From contig CAOKXF010000011.1 in the NCBI GenBank assembly GCA_948473335.1, forward strand, positions 1 to 59,733: a stretch of DNA of 59,733 bases. Direction: 5' to 3'. This DNA is from an uncultured Clostridium sp. (GTDB taxonomy: Bacteria > Bacillota > Clostridia > TANB77 > CAG-508). A program made the position numbers and the translations under genes. Below are positions 1 to 8,060 of the stretch, in pieces. Within the stretch, counting starts at the first letter, position 1; the number at the start of each line of letters is the position of its first letter. The notes beneath the pieces are model-generated. The model worked only from the letters and a program-made list of their open reading frames with translations, was not told where the DNA came from and made no database searches.

Positions 1-34
1 TCAATTACTAAATTGTAATTTTCTTATTATACTT

Positions 35-1459
35 TTATAGTACCAAATCAAATGCAAATATTTCTGGAGTCCTTGGATTAGTATTAAATGCTGAATTTGT
101 ATTTTTTAATTGATACCATTTTCCATACATATTTTCATCATCTTTAACTAAGATCAAATTATATTCTAATTCATTTGCATAGTTTATAATTCCCCATGCT
201 AAAATTTCTTTTCCCCTTAGCATTGGTTTATATTCTTTTTCATATATATTTCCAAAAAATTGATCTCTATATTCTCTTGTAAATTTTCTTTCTACTATAC
301 TATGAATTTCAATTTCTAATTTTCTAGATGAAATTGTATTTACACAAATTGTACTAAAACTATCTGTACTAACACTATAATCTGTAATATTTATTTTTCC
401 AGAAGCATATATATTATTAAAATCATTTATAAATTCTTTTATAGGAGAATAAATATTTTCATAAATACTATAATTTATCATTTTTTTCTTTTCTGCTAGT
501 TCTTCTTGTTTTTTTGTATTCTCTATTTGAATTTTTCTGTTTTTCTCATCTATAGCAATTCTTTTTTTTAAGATCTTATTTAACAATTCCGGATTTTTAC
601 TTGTATTTTCTATAGAAATTTGTTTTTGAATCTCTTCCCAATTATTAAATCTTTTACTAGGCTCTTTTTCTAGCATTTTTAAAATAGTAGTTTCTATGCT
701 AAACTCTATATTTTCATTATAATTTCTAGGATTAATTACACTTCCATAAAGATGTGCATTTTTATATTCATCAACACTTTCATTTACTATTTTATAAGGA
801 TAATTTAATAATGTAGCTATTTGGTAAAAAACAATTCCCATGGAATAAATATCCATTTTTATTGTATTTTTTTCAAATTTCCACCCCTCTGGTGCTATAT
901 ATTCTTTTGTTCCATATCCTTTAAAAGTTATTGTTCTCGTTGCATCTGAAACACTTTTTGATATTCCAAAATCTCCTATCTTTATAATTCCATCTTTTAA
1001 TAAAATATTTTTTAATTTTATATCCCTATGAATAACTTTACTATTAATATCTTTCATTCCGTTTATTAATTGTGAATATATTTTTTTCAATTCTTCATTT
1101 GTAATAACATTTCCAGAATTTTTTATATCTTCCATATAGCCTTCTAATGTTCCACCATTACAATATTCCATTATTATATATGGTGGTAAATCAGAAAAAA
1201 TCTCTCCATCGTTAAAAAATAAATATTTAACTGTATTTTTTGATTCCACTTGCATTGCTTTTGAAATTTCATTTTTAAAAGTTTCTAATTCTATTTTATC
1301 TGCGAAGTCAGACGAAAAAGTCTTTAATGCATAATACTCTCCATTATCTATTTTTTTTATTTTAAATACTGAAGAAAATCCTCCTCCACCAATTCTTTCT
1401 TCTACTTTATATTTTTCTTTATTATTATCATATATGATACTATCTTTTGAAATTATCAT
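35..1459 (-). CDS. Hanks-type Ser/Thr protein kinase, defence-associated
   Basis: Probable soluble eukaryotic-like Ser/Thr kinase of 474 residues. All catalytic motifs are visible: glycine loop GGGGFSS (24-30), Lys46 in YALKTF, HRD at 144-146 with K148 and N151, DFG at 163-165 and APE at 189-191, so it should be active. A charged helical stretch (about 290-330) links to a C-terminal domain (about 335-474) that I do not recognise. There is no membrane segment or PASTA repeat, unlike the housekeeping PrkC/Stk kinases. An AAGGAG site precedes the ATG. It is the third gene of the rloA-rloB operon, 18 bases after rloB. The position suggests it phosphorylates its neighbours or host targets during infection, as defence kinases such as Stk2 do; that is inference. 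Confidence 0.85.
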   Translation of the reverse strand: MIISKDSIIYDNNKEKYKVEERIGGGGFSSVFKIKKIDNGEYYALKTFSSDFADKIELETFKNEISKAMQVESKNTVKYLFFNDGEIFSDLPPYIIMEYCNGGTLEGYMEDIKNSGNVITNEELKKIYSQLINGMKDINSKVIHRDIKLKNILLKDGIIKIGDFGISKSVSDATRTITFKGYGTKEYIAPEGWKFEKNTIKMDIYSMGIVFYQIATLLNYPYKIVNESVDEYKNAHLYGSVINPRNYNENIEFSIETTILKMLEKEPSKRFNNWEEIQKQISIENTSKNPELLNKILKKRIAIDEKNRKIQIENTKKQEELAEKKKMINYSIYENIYSPIKEFINDFNNIYASGKINITDYSVSTDSFSTICVNTISSRKLEIEIHSIVERKFTREYRDQFFGNIYEKEYKPMLRGKEILAWGIINYANELEYNLILVKDDENMYGKWYQLKNTNSAFNTNPRTPEIFAFDLVL

Positions 1460-1477
1460 TTAACTACTCCTTCTAGT

Positions 1478-2119
1478 CTATTCTAAATATTCTTTTAATT
1501 CATCAACTATTTTATATACTCTAGTCATTGGATTTCTATCTGATGCTTGTCCATTTTTATTTAACTTTTCCATATACTCGCAATTTTTTATTGCTGTATC
1601 TAGTTTTCCTTCTTTAGTTACTTTATCAAAAATTTTATCATCATTTTTCTTATATGTACCTAATCCATTTTTCTGAAATTCTTTATCTAACTCATCTAAT
1701 ATTTCGTCTTTTGATATAACTCTGCTAACTTGTTTTAAATGAGATAATAACCATAATTCAAAATTAGGATTAGACCATGCCACATTATAATCACAATTTT
1801 TAATTGCTTGATTAAATTGTTCGTCACTATAATCATCTTTATCAAACACTACCCATACTTGTCCATATCTTTTATTAGCATAGTTCACATATTTGTCTGT
1901 ATAATTTACCAAATCAGTTGTATTCTTCCCTGTACCTTTTACTTCAATACTAGGGATTAACACATCAACTTTGCTACCATACTTTTCATTTATCTTCTTT
2001 CTTAAGCCATTAAAGTAATTAGGCTCTGTTTGTTTTCCTTCACACACTATTAAGTAATTAGCTGGTGCAAGCTTCTTACTTTTTAATTTACCTTTTCTAG
2101 AATATTCTTTATCTCTCAT
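1478..2119 (-). CDS. rloB: RloB-like (AbiLii) Toprim-type nuclease subunit
   Basis: 213 residues. It opens with a basic tail and the family hallmark LIVCEGKQTEPNYF (23-36), then VWVVFDKDD (88-96), which gives the glutamate and DxD acidic residues of a Toprim-like metal site. RloB/AbiLii proteins pair with an RloA/AbiLi ATPase and act in abortive phage defence or alongside restriction loci. The ATG overlaps the TGA stop of rloA (ATGA), so the two are translationally coupled. Family assignment rests on motif, size and partner. The nucleic-acid target is unknown. Confidence 0.82.
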   Translation of the reverse strand: MRDKEYSRKGKLKSKKLAPANYLIVCEGKQTEPNYFNGLRKKINEKYGSKVDVLIPSIEVKGTGKNTTDLVNYTDKYVNYANKRYGQVWVVFDKDDYSDEQFNQAIKNCDYNVAWSNPNFELWLLSHLKQVSRVISKDEILDELDKEFQKNGLGTYKKNDDKIFDKVTKEGKLDTAIKNCEYMEKLNKNGQASDRNPMTRVYKIVDELKEYLE

Positions 2120-3342
2120 ACAATATTAAATTCCTCTAATACTGGAATAGCACCATATCTTCCAGTTAAATAATCTTTATTGTATGTTGCATCATTTCTA
2201 ACTTTTTTGGCATTTCCATTTTCATCTTCCATAATATAATCTGATAATGAATATATTTCTGAGATTCCGTTTTTATCTTTTTCAGCAAACCAAATTTCAT
2301 CTCTTCTAAATGTTTCTTTATTTAAATTAACTGTATCATGTGTAGAATATATTAACTGACCATTTCCTATATTCTTTTCACTATTATGGAATAAATTGAT
2401 AATATATCTTGTTAATAATGGGTGTAATTTTGCATCTAATTCATCAACAAATAATACCATGCCATTTTTTAATGCATCCATAAAGAAATCAAATAAATGA
2501 AACATTTTCATAGTTCCATTTGATTCTAATGAAATAGGTAATGCTTTCTTTCCATTTTCGTAGTTATGAACTAACTCAACTTTTACAACTCCATTTGTAT
2601 TTTTTATTTCTTCTAAAGAAGCTGGAGAAATGTTAATTGAATCTATCGTTGCATCAAAAGTCTTAATAAATGCTAATAATTCACTTCTATATTTTTCATC
2701 TTCAACTATTCTTAAAGATATCCTCTTATTTAAAGCATCTTCAAATTTAGGATCACCTAAGTCTAAATAATTGCTATTCATAAACCATTCATATACACTA
2801 TTAAAATCTTCATTGCTTTTATCTATCGCTCTAAATGATTTCAAAAATAAACTTTTATCATCGATATTTGCTAAATCAAATAATTTATTTTTAACTTTCA
2901 TAATTTGAACATTATTATTATTTCTTTCAAATATTTCATAAAATTTATTTATTCTTTTTTCATATAACCATTCTGAAATTATTTTATCTTTTAATATATC
3001 AAAGCCATATTTATAAATTTTATTATTTTTTGCAAGTATCTCAACTTCTAAACTTATAGGATTATCATTTATCATAAAACTATATATATTTTCTTCATCC
3101 ATTGGAGAATTTACTTTTGAATCATCACTTACTAAAATTCTTTTTTTCATATAACTAAATGCTTGTAAAACATTCGTCTTACCACTTGCATTTGCACCAT
3201 AAATAGCAGAAACTTTTAATATTTCTGTACTATCGGTTTTAGCAACATTATATTCATGCTCTTTTAATGATGTTGCTTCCATATCTAAACAATTTTCGTC
3301 TTTAAATGATTTGAAATTTTTAAAACTAAATCTTATTAACAT
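2116..3342 (-). CDS. rloA: RloA-like (AbiLi) OLD/SMC-type AAA ATPase
   Basis: 408 residues, the ATPase partner of RloB. It starts with the typical RFSFKNFKSF strand and has a Walker A GANASGKT (49-56), a Walker B at LFVDELDAKLHP (about 295-306) and an STHD switch region. This is the ABC/OLD-type ATPase architecture that gates Toprim nucleases in RloAB/AbiL. AAAGGAGG precedes the start, and a strong promoter lies 26 bases upstream. It is first in a three-gene operon with rloB and the kinase. A related alternative is the AriA ATPase of PARIS, but the RloB-type partner favours RloA. Confidence 0.85.
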   Translation of the reverse strand: MLIRFSFKNFKSFKDENCLDMEATSLKEHEYNVAKTDSTEILKVSAIYGANASGKTNVLQAFSYMKKRILVSDDSKVNSPMDEENIYSFMINDNPISLEVEILAKNNKIYKYGFDILKDKIISEWLYEKRINKFYEIFERNNNNVQIMKVKNKLFDLANIDDKSLFLKSFRAIDKSNEDFNSVYEWFMNSNYLDLGDPKFEDALNKRISLRIVEDEKYRSELLAFIKTFDATIDSINISPASLEEIKNTNGVVKVELVHNYENGKKALPISLESNGTMKMFHLFDFFMDALKNGMVLFVDELDAKLHPLLTRYIINLFHNSEKNIGNGQLIYSTHDTVNLNKETFRRDEIWFAEKDKNGISEIYSLSDYIMEDENGNAKKVRNDATYNKDYLTGRYGAIPVLEEFNIV

Positions 3343-3367
3343 GTTAAAATCCTCCTTTGCTTTATAT

Positions 3368-3396
3368 ATTATATGCTAAAATCAAAAAAATATCAA
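3368..3396 (-). promoter_or_regulatory. Promoter of the rloA-rloB-kinase operon
   Basis: On the minus strand: -35 TTGATA (3391-3396), 17-base spacer, -10 TATAAT (3368-3373). The -35 hexamer lies inside the 3' arm of the upstream terminator hairpin. Confidence 0.75.
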
Positions 3397-3432
3397 TATT
3401 TTTGAGAAATTTTCTCAAATTTTATTGATATT
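3383..3432 (-). terminator. Intrinsic terminator ending the long type I/phosphoesterase operon
   Basis: Long hairpin in two nested stems: arms AATATCAATA/TATTGATATT (3423-3432 and 3389-3398) and TTTGAGAAA/TTTCTCAAA inside, followed on the minus strand by a run of T. It sits just after the metallophosphoesterase stop. Confidence 0.75.
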
Positions 3433-3463
3433 CTTAAAAATTTATTATACTTATTTGATAGAT

Positions 3464-4228
3464 TTATAAAAAAGCACTCTCAAATTCCAATGGAACTATA
3501 TCTTCATATAATAAAGTGAACTGTGAATTAACTTGTCTATTATCATGATAATGTCCAAAGAACCATTTCTTAAATTCGCATTTTTCTGAAATTTCTTGTA
3601 AATAATCTGTGAGATAATCTTTCTTAAAACTGCCTCTACTAAGTATTGCTTGTACACTTGTTGGACAGCAATGAGAAATAATATAATCAGCTTTATAATT
3701 TACCTTTTCTAAATTATTTATTCCATTTTTCATTTCTTCTTCAGTTGGAAGTTCTAAATCCCACCAAGAATAATCTCTTATTCTAAAATATGCTCCTCTT
3801 TTTCGGTAATCATATATCTTTTCCTCTTCATCTAGATTTAATATGCCTTCTTGTATGTCATGTGATCTTGCTCCACCAAATGCGAAAAATTTTTTATTGT
3901 CTATATCAAAAATTTCTCCACGCATTAGATGTAATACTGAATCTCTTATTTTATGTACTTTACCTCCATGCCACTCTTCTACTGGATAATTATATAATCT
4001 TGTAAAATTCTCGTGGTTTCCATCTACAAATAATGTTGTAAATTTTTTTTCGTTTAGATAATCCAACCAATACTTTTCTTGGACATTCTCTTTTTCAAAT
4101 GTCCAAACTCCACCAAAGTCACCACATATTATTACATAGTCGTCCTTTGTCATTTCTGTTTGGATTGGAAATTTTTCAATTAGAAATCTACTGAAATCAG
4201 CATGTGTATCTCCTGTAATATAAATCAT
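3464..4228 (-). CDS. Calcineurin-like metallophosphoesterase
   Basis: 254 residues with the complete two-metal signature: ITGDTHAD (4-11), ICGDFGG (34-40), a GNHE block (about 70-73), a histidine in ISHCCP (about 185-190) and GHYH (about 225-228). Substrate unknown; related enzymes cleave phosphodiesters or phosphoproteins. AAAGGAG precedes the ATG. It follows the YqeG-like gene with a short gap and ends at a strong terminator, so it seems to be the last gene of the type I operon. Whether it takes part in defence is undecided. Confidence 0.85.
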   Translation of the reverse strand: MIYITGDTHADFSRFLIEKFPIQTEMTKDDYVIICGDFGGVWTFEKENVQEKYWLDYLNEKKFTTLFVDGNHENFTRLYNYPVEEWHGGKVHKIRDSVLHLMRGEIFDIDNKKFFAFGGARSHDIQEGILNLDEEEKIYDYRKRGAYFRIRDYSWWDLELPTEEEMKNGINNLEKVNYKADYIISHCCPTSVQAILSRGSFKKDYLTDYLQEISEKCEFKKWFFGHYHDNRQVNSQFTLLYEDIVPLEFESAFL

Positions 4229-4255
4229 TAGTGGCTCCTTTCTATAATGTAAATA

Positions 4256-4752
4256 CTATCTCTCACTATCTTCTACTTCTTTTACTAATGCAGTTTTCAT
4301 ATTATTTTTCTTGCCTCCATATATATCATCAAATAAACTATCTCCACTACCAACACTTTATTTGGACTTATATTCATTTGCTCACAAGCTTTTAAAAAGT
4401 TTTTCTTTAATGGTTTATGAGCAAATCCTATATAGTCTATTCCTTTTTCTTGAAAATATTGTTCAATTTTCTTGTCTTTTCCATTACTTAAAATTATAAT
4501 CTTAACTTTGCCTCTTAAACCTTCAATCCAATCTTTATTGCATTTGGGAATATCTTTCATTTCTTTTCTTAATGTTTCATCGACATCTAAAATTATTCCT
4601 TCAATTCCATATTGCTGTTTCAATTTGTGAACTGCATTTGAATCTAGTTCATTTACTTTTTCTAATGTTATATCTGGCTTTACAAATTTTGATAAAACAT
4701 ATTGTGCTAAATCTAACAATTTATCTGCCATTATCTCATCTAATGTTTTCAT
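4256..4752 (-). pseudogene. YqeG-like HAD phosphatase, frameshifted
   Basis: HAD-superfamily phosphatase of the YqeG type, with motif I DVDETLR, motif II ILSNG and the motif III lysine in HKPLKK. The frame is lost just where motif IV should come. The uninterrupted frame ends in an unrelated tail (stop at 4297). A one-base shift near 4350 instead restores GDSLFDDIYGG and then NNMKTALVKEVEDSER before a TAG at 4256, which is the expected motif IV and C-terminus. A single base has been lost around GTAGTGGAGAT, so this is a recent pseudogene or a sequencing/assembly error. I take the start at 4752, which has an AGGAG site; an ATG 36 bases upstream has none. Confidence 0.75.
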
Positions 4753-4799
4753 CTTTTCTCCTAATTTTATATACTTATATTTTTTCATTTATTGCATTA

Positions 4800-6623
4800 T
4801 TAAATTTTTAAATTATCTATATCCCAAATTAGATTACATAATTTTTTATATAATAGTTTTCTTTTATTTATCTCATCTTTTCCAAACTCTTTATATGCTT
4901 CAAAATTCAACTCTTTTTCTTTTATAAATTTTTTAAATTCTGTATTATTTAAATAGACAGCCTCTCCTAATGACGCTCCCAAGATATTACCATTTGCAGA
5001 CTCATATGTTTTTACTTTATAATCATATTTTTTATCATTTAAACTTCTATTTATATGATCTTTTAGTATTATTAAATCGGCAAAATTATTTCTATATCCA
5101 TCAAATTCTTCTTTTGATGAATATTCTTTATCAAACCATTCATAATGATCTGGTGTTATATGCTCGACGTCATATGGATGAGTTTGTTCTCTGTCTACAT
5201 AATCAACATAATTGCTTGTTAATCCACTCATTTCTTCAACATAGCCTGTCATTCTTGCTAACATATTTCTAATATATTTCTTTGTATATCCATTAACCCT
5301 AAAATATTCTAAATTTTCAACTATATCAATTCCATTTTCATTATAAATTTTTATTAATTCTCTTGAAAGTTCTTCCACATTTAATTTTCTTATTCTCTTG
5401 GTTATAGTAAAAATTGCATTTTTTATAGTGTTGTAATCATTAGATTTATAAATAACAACTCTTGAATGAATATATAAATCTAAAAATTTTGATACTAAAT
5501 CAATCTTTTTGTTGATAATATCTATATTATCTTCTACACAAATAGCTGCTAATATAACTTGTTCTTGCAAAGTAAACTTATCAACTGCATTGTAATATAC
5601 ATATTTAAAATCTAATTCATATTTTCTTTCATAATTTCTAATTTTTATATAAACGCTCGCATATTTATTAAATTGTGAAATAAAATCAATATAATCTTGA
5701 GATGTTTTTAAACCAATATTGCTTTTATTATCGCGAACCCATTTATGAAACTCAGTACCTATAATATCAAAATCTTTATTCACAGCACCTTTTTTAGTTT
5801 CTCTTATTGTCTCGGCATATTGTGCTCTAAGCCAATTTTTTATAAAAGTCTCATCTTCTTTAATATCAATTTCTTTCAAATTTAATATTGTTTCTTTCCA
5901 TAAAGCATTGCATTTTTCTCTTTCTTTATCATCCTCTATTTCAGATAATAAAAATCCTTTTAACATCTCTGCAGGAGTTAAACTTAGTCCTCTATCATTC
6001 ATTGACACAAATACTTTATGTGCATCTTGTTCAGTATCTGCTACAATTTGAATAAAACAAATTTTTTCTTGTAACCAATCACCAAAATTTAACAAACATT
6101 TTTCAACAATTTCTTCTGGAAAAATCTCTTCAATATTTTTATATGCTTTATAAATATTTTTGATTGATTCATTTTTATTTTCAACTTCATATTCATTATT
6201 GTTAAAAATTGCATTTAAGCATTCTTCTCTTTCAGGAACATTTATATTAAATGATTTTTGACCAAAAGCTTCTGAATAGACCATTCCTTTTAGATTATTA
6301 TCTTCCAGTCCCAATTCTTTCGCTTTATTTAATAAAAACATTATTAATAAAGTTAATGATGTTAATCTTTGTTGTCCATCTATGATTGCATTGTCTCTAC
6401 CTGTTAGAACTACTGAGCCCATAAAATAAGCTCCATAATCCTTAACATTAATTCTATCATCACCGTCTTGATAGAAATTTAAGAATTCAGATGTTAAATC
6501 TTCTATCATTTCTCCTATTTGTTTTTTTTGCCATTGATATTCTCTTTGATAATAGTGTATTGAATATTTTGTGTTTAATAACAATTCTTTTAAATTTTTA
6601 GGTGAACCGTCTATTTTTTTCAT
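4800..6623 (-). CDS. DUF262-DUF1524 (GmrSD-like) modification-dependent nuclease
   Basis: 607 residues. The N-terminal DUF262 domain has the ParB-like nucleotide-binding motif DGQQRLTSLTLL (about 81-92). The C-terminal DUF1524 domain carries an HNH-type site, DVEHITPDHYEW (about 496), with a following N in RNNFADLIIL and an NRSLNDKKY tail. Fused GmrS-GmrD-type proteins use NTP to drive cleavage of modified (for example glucosylated hydroxymethylcytosine) phage DNA; SspE and BrxU are relatives. AGGAGG precedes the ATG, and the gene lies 9 bases after the membrane-protein gene in the type I operon. The combination would cover phages that escape type I cutting by DNA modification. Modification specificity cannot be read from sequence. 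Confidence 0.85.
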   Translation of the reverse strand: MKKIDGSPKNLKELLLNTKYSIHYYQREYQWQKKQIGEMIEDLTSEFLNFYQDGDDRINVKDYGAYFMGSVVLTGRDNAIIDGQQRLTSLTLLIMFLLNKAKELGLEDNNLKGMVYSEAFGQKSFNINVPEREECLNAIFNNNEYEVENKNESIKNIYKAYKNIEEIFPEEIVEKCLLNFGDWLQEKICFIQIVADTEQDAHKVFVSMNDRGLSLTPAEMLKGFLLSEIEDDKEREKCNALWKETILNLKEIDIKEDETFIKNWLRAQYAETIRETKKGAVNKDFDIIGTEFHKWVRDNKSNIGLKTSQDYIDFISQFNKYASVYIKIRNYERKYELDFKYVYYNAVDKFTLQEQVILAAICVEDNIDIINKKIDLVSKFLDLYIHSRVVIYKSNDYNTIKNAIFTITKRIRKLNVEELSRELIKIYNENGIDIVENLEYFRVNGYTKKYIRNMLARMTGYVEEMSGLTSNYVDYVDREQTHPYDVEHITPDHYEWFDKEYSSKEEFDGYRNNFADLIILKDHINRSLNDKKYDYKVKTYESANGNILGASLGEAVYLNNTEFKKFIKEKELNFEAYKEFGKDEINKRKLLYKKLCNLIWDIDNLKI

Positions 6624-6632
6624 CTTTACCTC

Positions 6633-7292
6633 CTATTTTTTACATTTTAATATTTCGTATAATAATAAATCTTCCAATCTCTTATTACTTGCAAATTTAT
6701 CAAACTCTAAAAACATTTCTTTGTTCTCAATAAATTCTTTTTTCATTATTCCTATAATTACTGAAAGTATTATTGCAACAACTATAGCTATAAATATCAT
6801 ATTTATATGCCCTATTTCATCACTCAATTTTTGCAATCCTATTTCCCAAATAGTAAATGTAAGTGACCCTATAATAATCGGATTTATATAACTGATTGCT
6901 TTTAATTTTCTTTCTTCACATAAGCTTGATCTTAAAATCTCTAACTTTGAAATCTTGTCAATATTATTTGTCTTACAATAATTAGTCATCCAATTCTTTT
7001 GGTATTTATCAATCTCTAGATATAATATTTTAAGTTTTTTACAATTATTTTTATTTACCTTGCCTGAATATATCTTATTGAATGCTTTTCTTTTAAAAAT
7101 AAATAAACATAATAAATATAATATTAATATACCTATTAAAAACATAATAAACATTTTAAAATAATTTTGACTTTCATATGATAATTTTATATATACTATA
7201 GATAAAATTATTATTCCTATTTTCCATAAAATACTTGCTGCTTTACTATTAATTGAACATTCTACTTTATATCTTTCTATTAATCTTTGCAT
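6633..7292 (-). CDS. Four-helix membrane protein of unknown function
   Basis: 219 residues with two pairs of hydrophobic helices (about 20-40, 46-66, 133-152 and 163-183). A basic cytosolic stretch of about 65 residues separates the pairs and a charged tail follows. The layout resembles membrane effectors in defence operons (SLATT-like), but I cannot assign the family. GGAG precedes the ATG. It sits between the YgjP-like peptidase and the GmrSD-like gene with gaps of 22 and 9 bases, so it is part of the same transcript. Confidence 0.6.
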   Translation of the reverse strand: MQRLIERYKVECSINSKAASILWKIGIIILSIVYIKLSYESQNYFKMFIMFLIGILILYLLCLFIFKRKAFNKIYSGKVNKNNCKKLKILYLEIDKYQKNWMTNYCKTNNIDKISKLEILRSSLCEERKLKAISYINPIIIGSLTFTIWEIGLQKLSDEIGHINMIFIAIVVAIILSVIIGIMKKEFIENKEMFLEFDKFASNKRLEDLLLYEILKCKK

Positions 7293-7314
7293 CTTTTTAC
7301 TCCATTCTGTTAAA

Positions 7315-8040
7315 TTATACTACTCCCATAAATTCTTCATCTAATATCTTTTTACGTTCTTTCCAATCTGGCATAAATATTGTAATAAAATTATAGAAAT
7401 TCTTACTATGATTTTGATGTTTAAAATGAGATAATTCATGTAAAACAACATATTCAATGCAACACATTGGAGTTTTTATTAAATTCAAATTAAATATAAC
7501 CTTATTATATGCTGGTATACAACTTCCCCATCTTGTTTTCATCTGTCTTATTTCTATTTTAGGAATTTTTATACCATATTTTTTTAATATGTCTTGATAT
7601 TTTATCACTAACTCTTCTAGAACATTCATAGCATATTGTTTCAACCATTTTTCATAAACTTTTTTGATATAACTTTTATTGTCTATATATTTTTCTTTTA
7701 TATGAATCTTAATATATTTATTATTTATAACAACATTGTTACCATTGTCTGAAATAATTTTCATCTTATATTGCTTTCCCAACAAATAAACTGTTTCTCC
7801 ATCTTCAAAAGTTATATTTTCTTTTTGTTCTTCAAATGTATTATAAAAGTCTTGTTGTTTTTTTATCCAATTTGCTTTTTTCTTGACAAAATCTTTTGCT
7901 TTATCTAATGACATTTTCATTGGTATTGATAAAGTTACTTTTTTATCTATGTTCACTTTTAGATTAATATTTTTTACATTTTTTCTTTGAACATAAAAAT
8001 ATATCTTTTCTCCATTAGATTCAATAAAATCTCTTTCCAT
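7315..8040 (-). CDS. YgjP-like zinc metallopeptidase (M48/DUF45)
   Basis: 241 residues. The zinc motif HELSHFKHQNH (about 202-212) follows the family-typical RQMKTRWGSC (about 166-175), which defines the YgjP/DUF45 family. Such genes are very often found next to type I restriction subunits, as here (20 bases after hsdR). Their substrate is unknown; proteolytic control of the restriction complex is a common guess. AGGAAGG precedes the ATG. Confidence 0.88.
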   Translation of the reverse strand: MERDFIESNGEKIYFYVQRKNVKNINLKVNIDKKVTLSIPMKMSLDKAKDFVKKKANWIKKQQDFYNTFEEQKENITFEDGETVYLLGKQYKMKIISDNGNNVVINNKYIKIHIKEKYIDNKSYIKKVYEKWLKQYAMNVLEELVIKYQDILKKYGIKIPKIEIRQMKTRWGSCIPAYNKVIFNLNLIKTPMCCIEYVVLHELSHFKHQNHSKNFYNFITIFMPDWKERKKILDEEFMGVV

Positions 8041-8060
8041 GTTTCATCCTTCCTAGACAA

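Noticed and set aside
35..3342. PARIS (AriA-AriB)
   Set aside because: The small partner begins with the RloB-type CEGKQTEPNYF motif and has its DxD, not the DUF4435 pattern of AriB.
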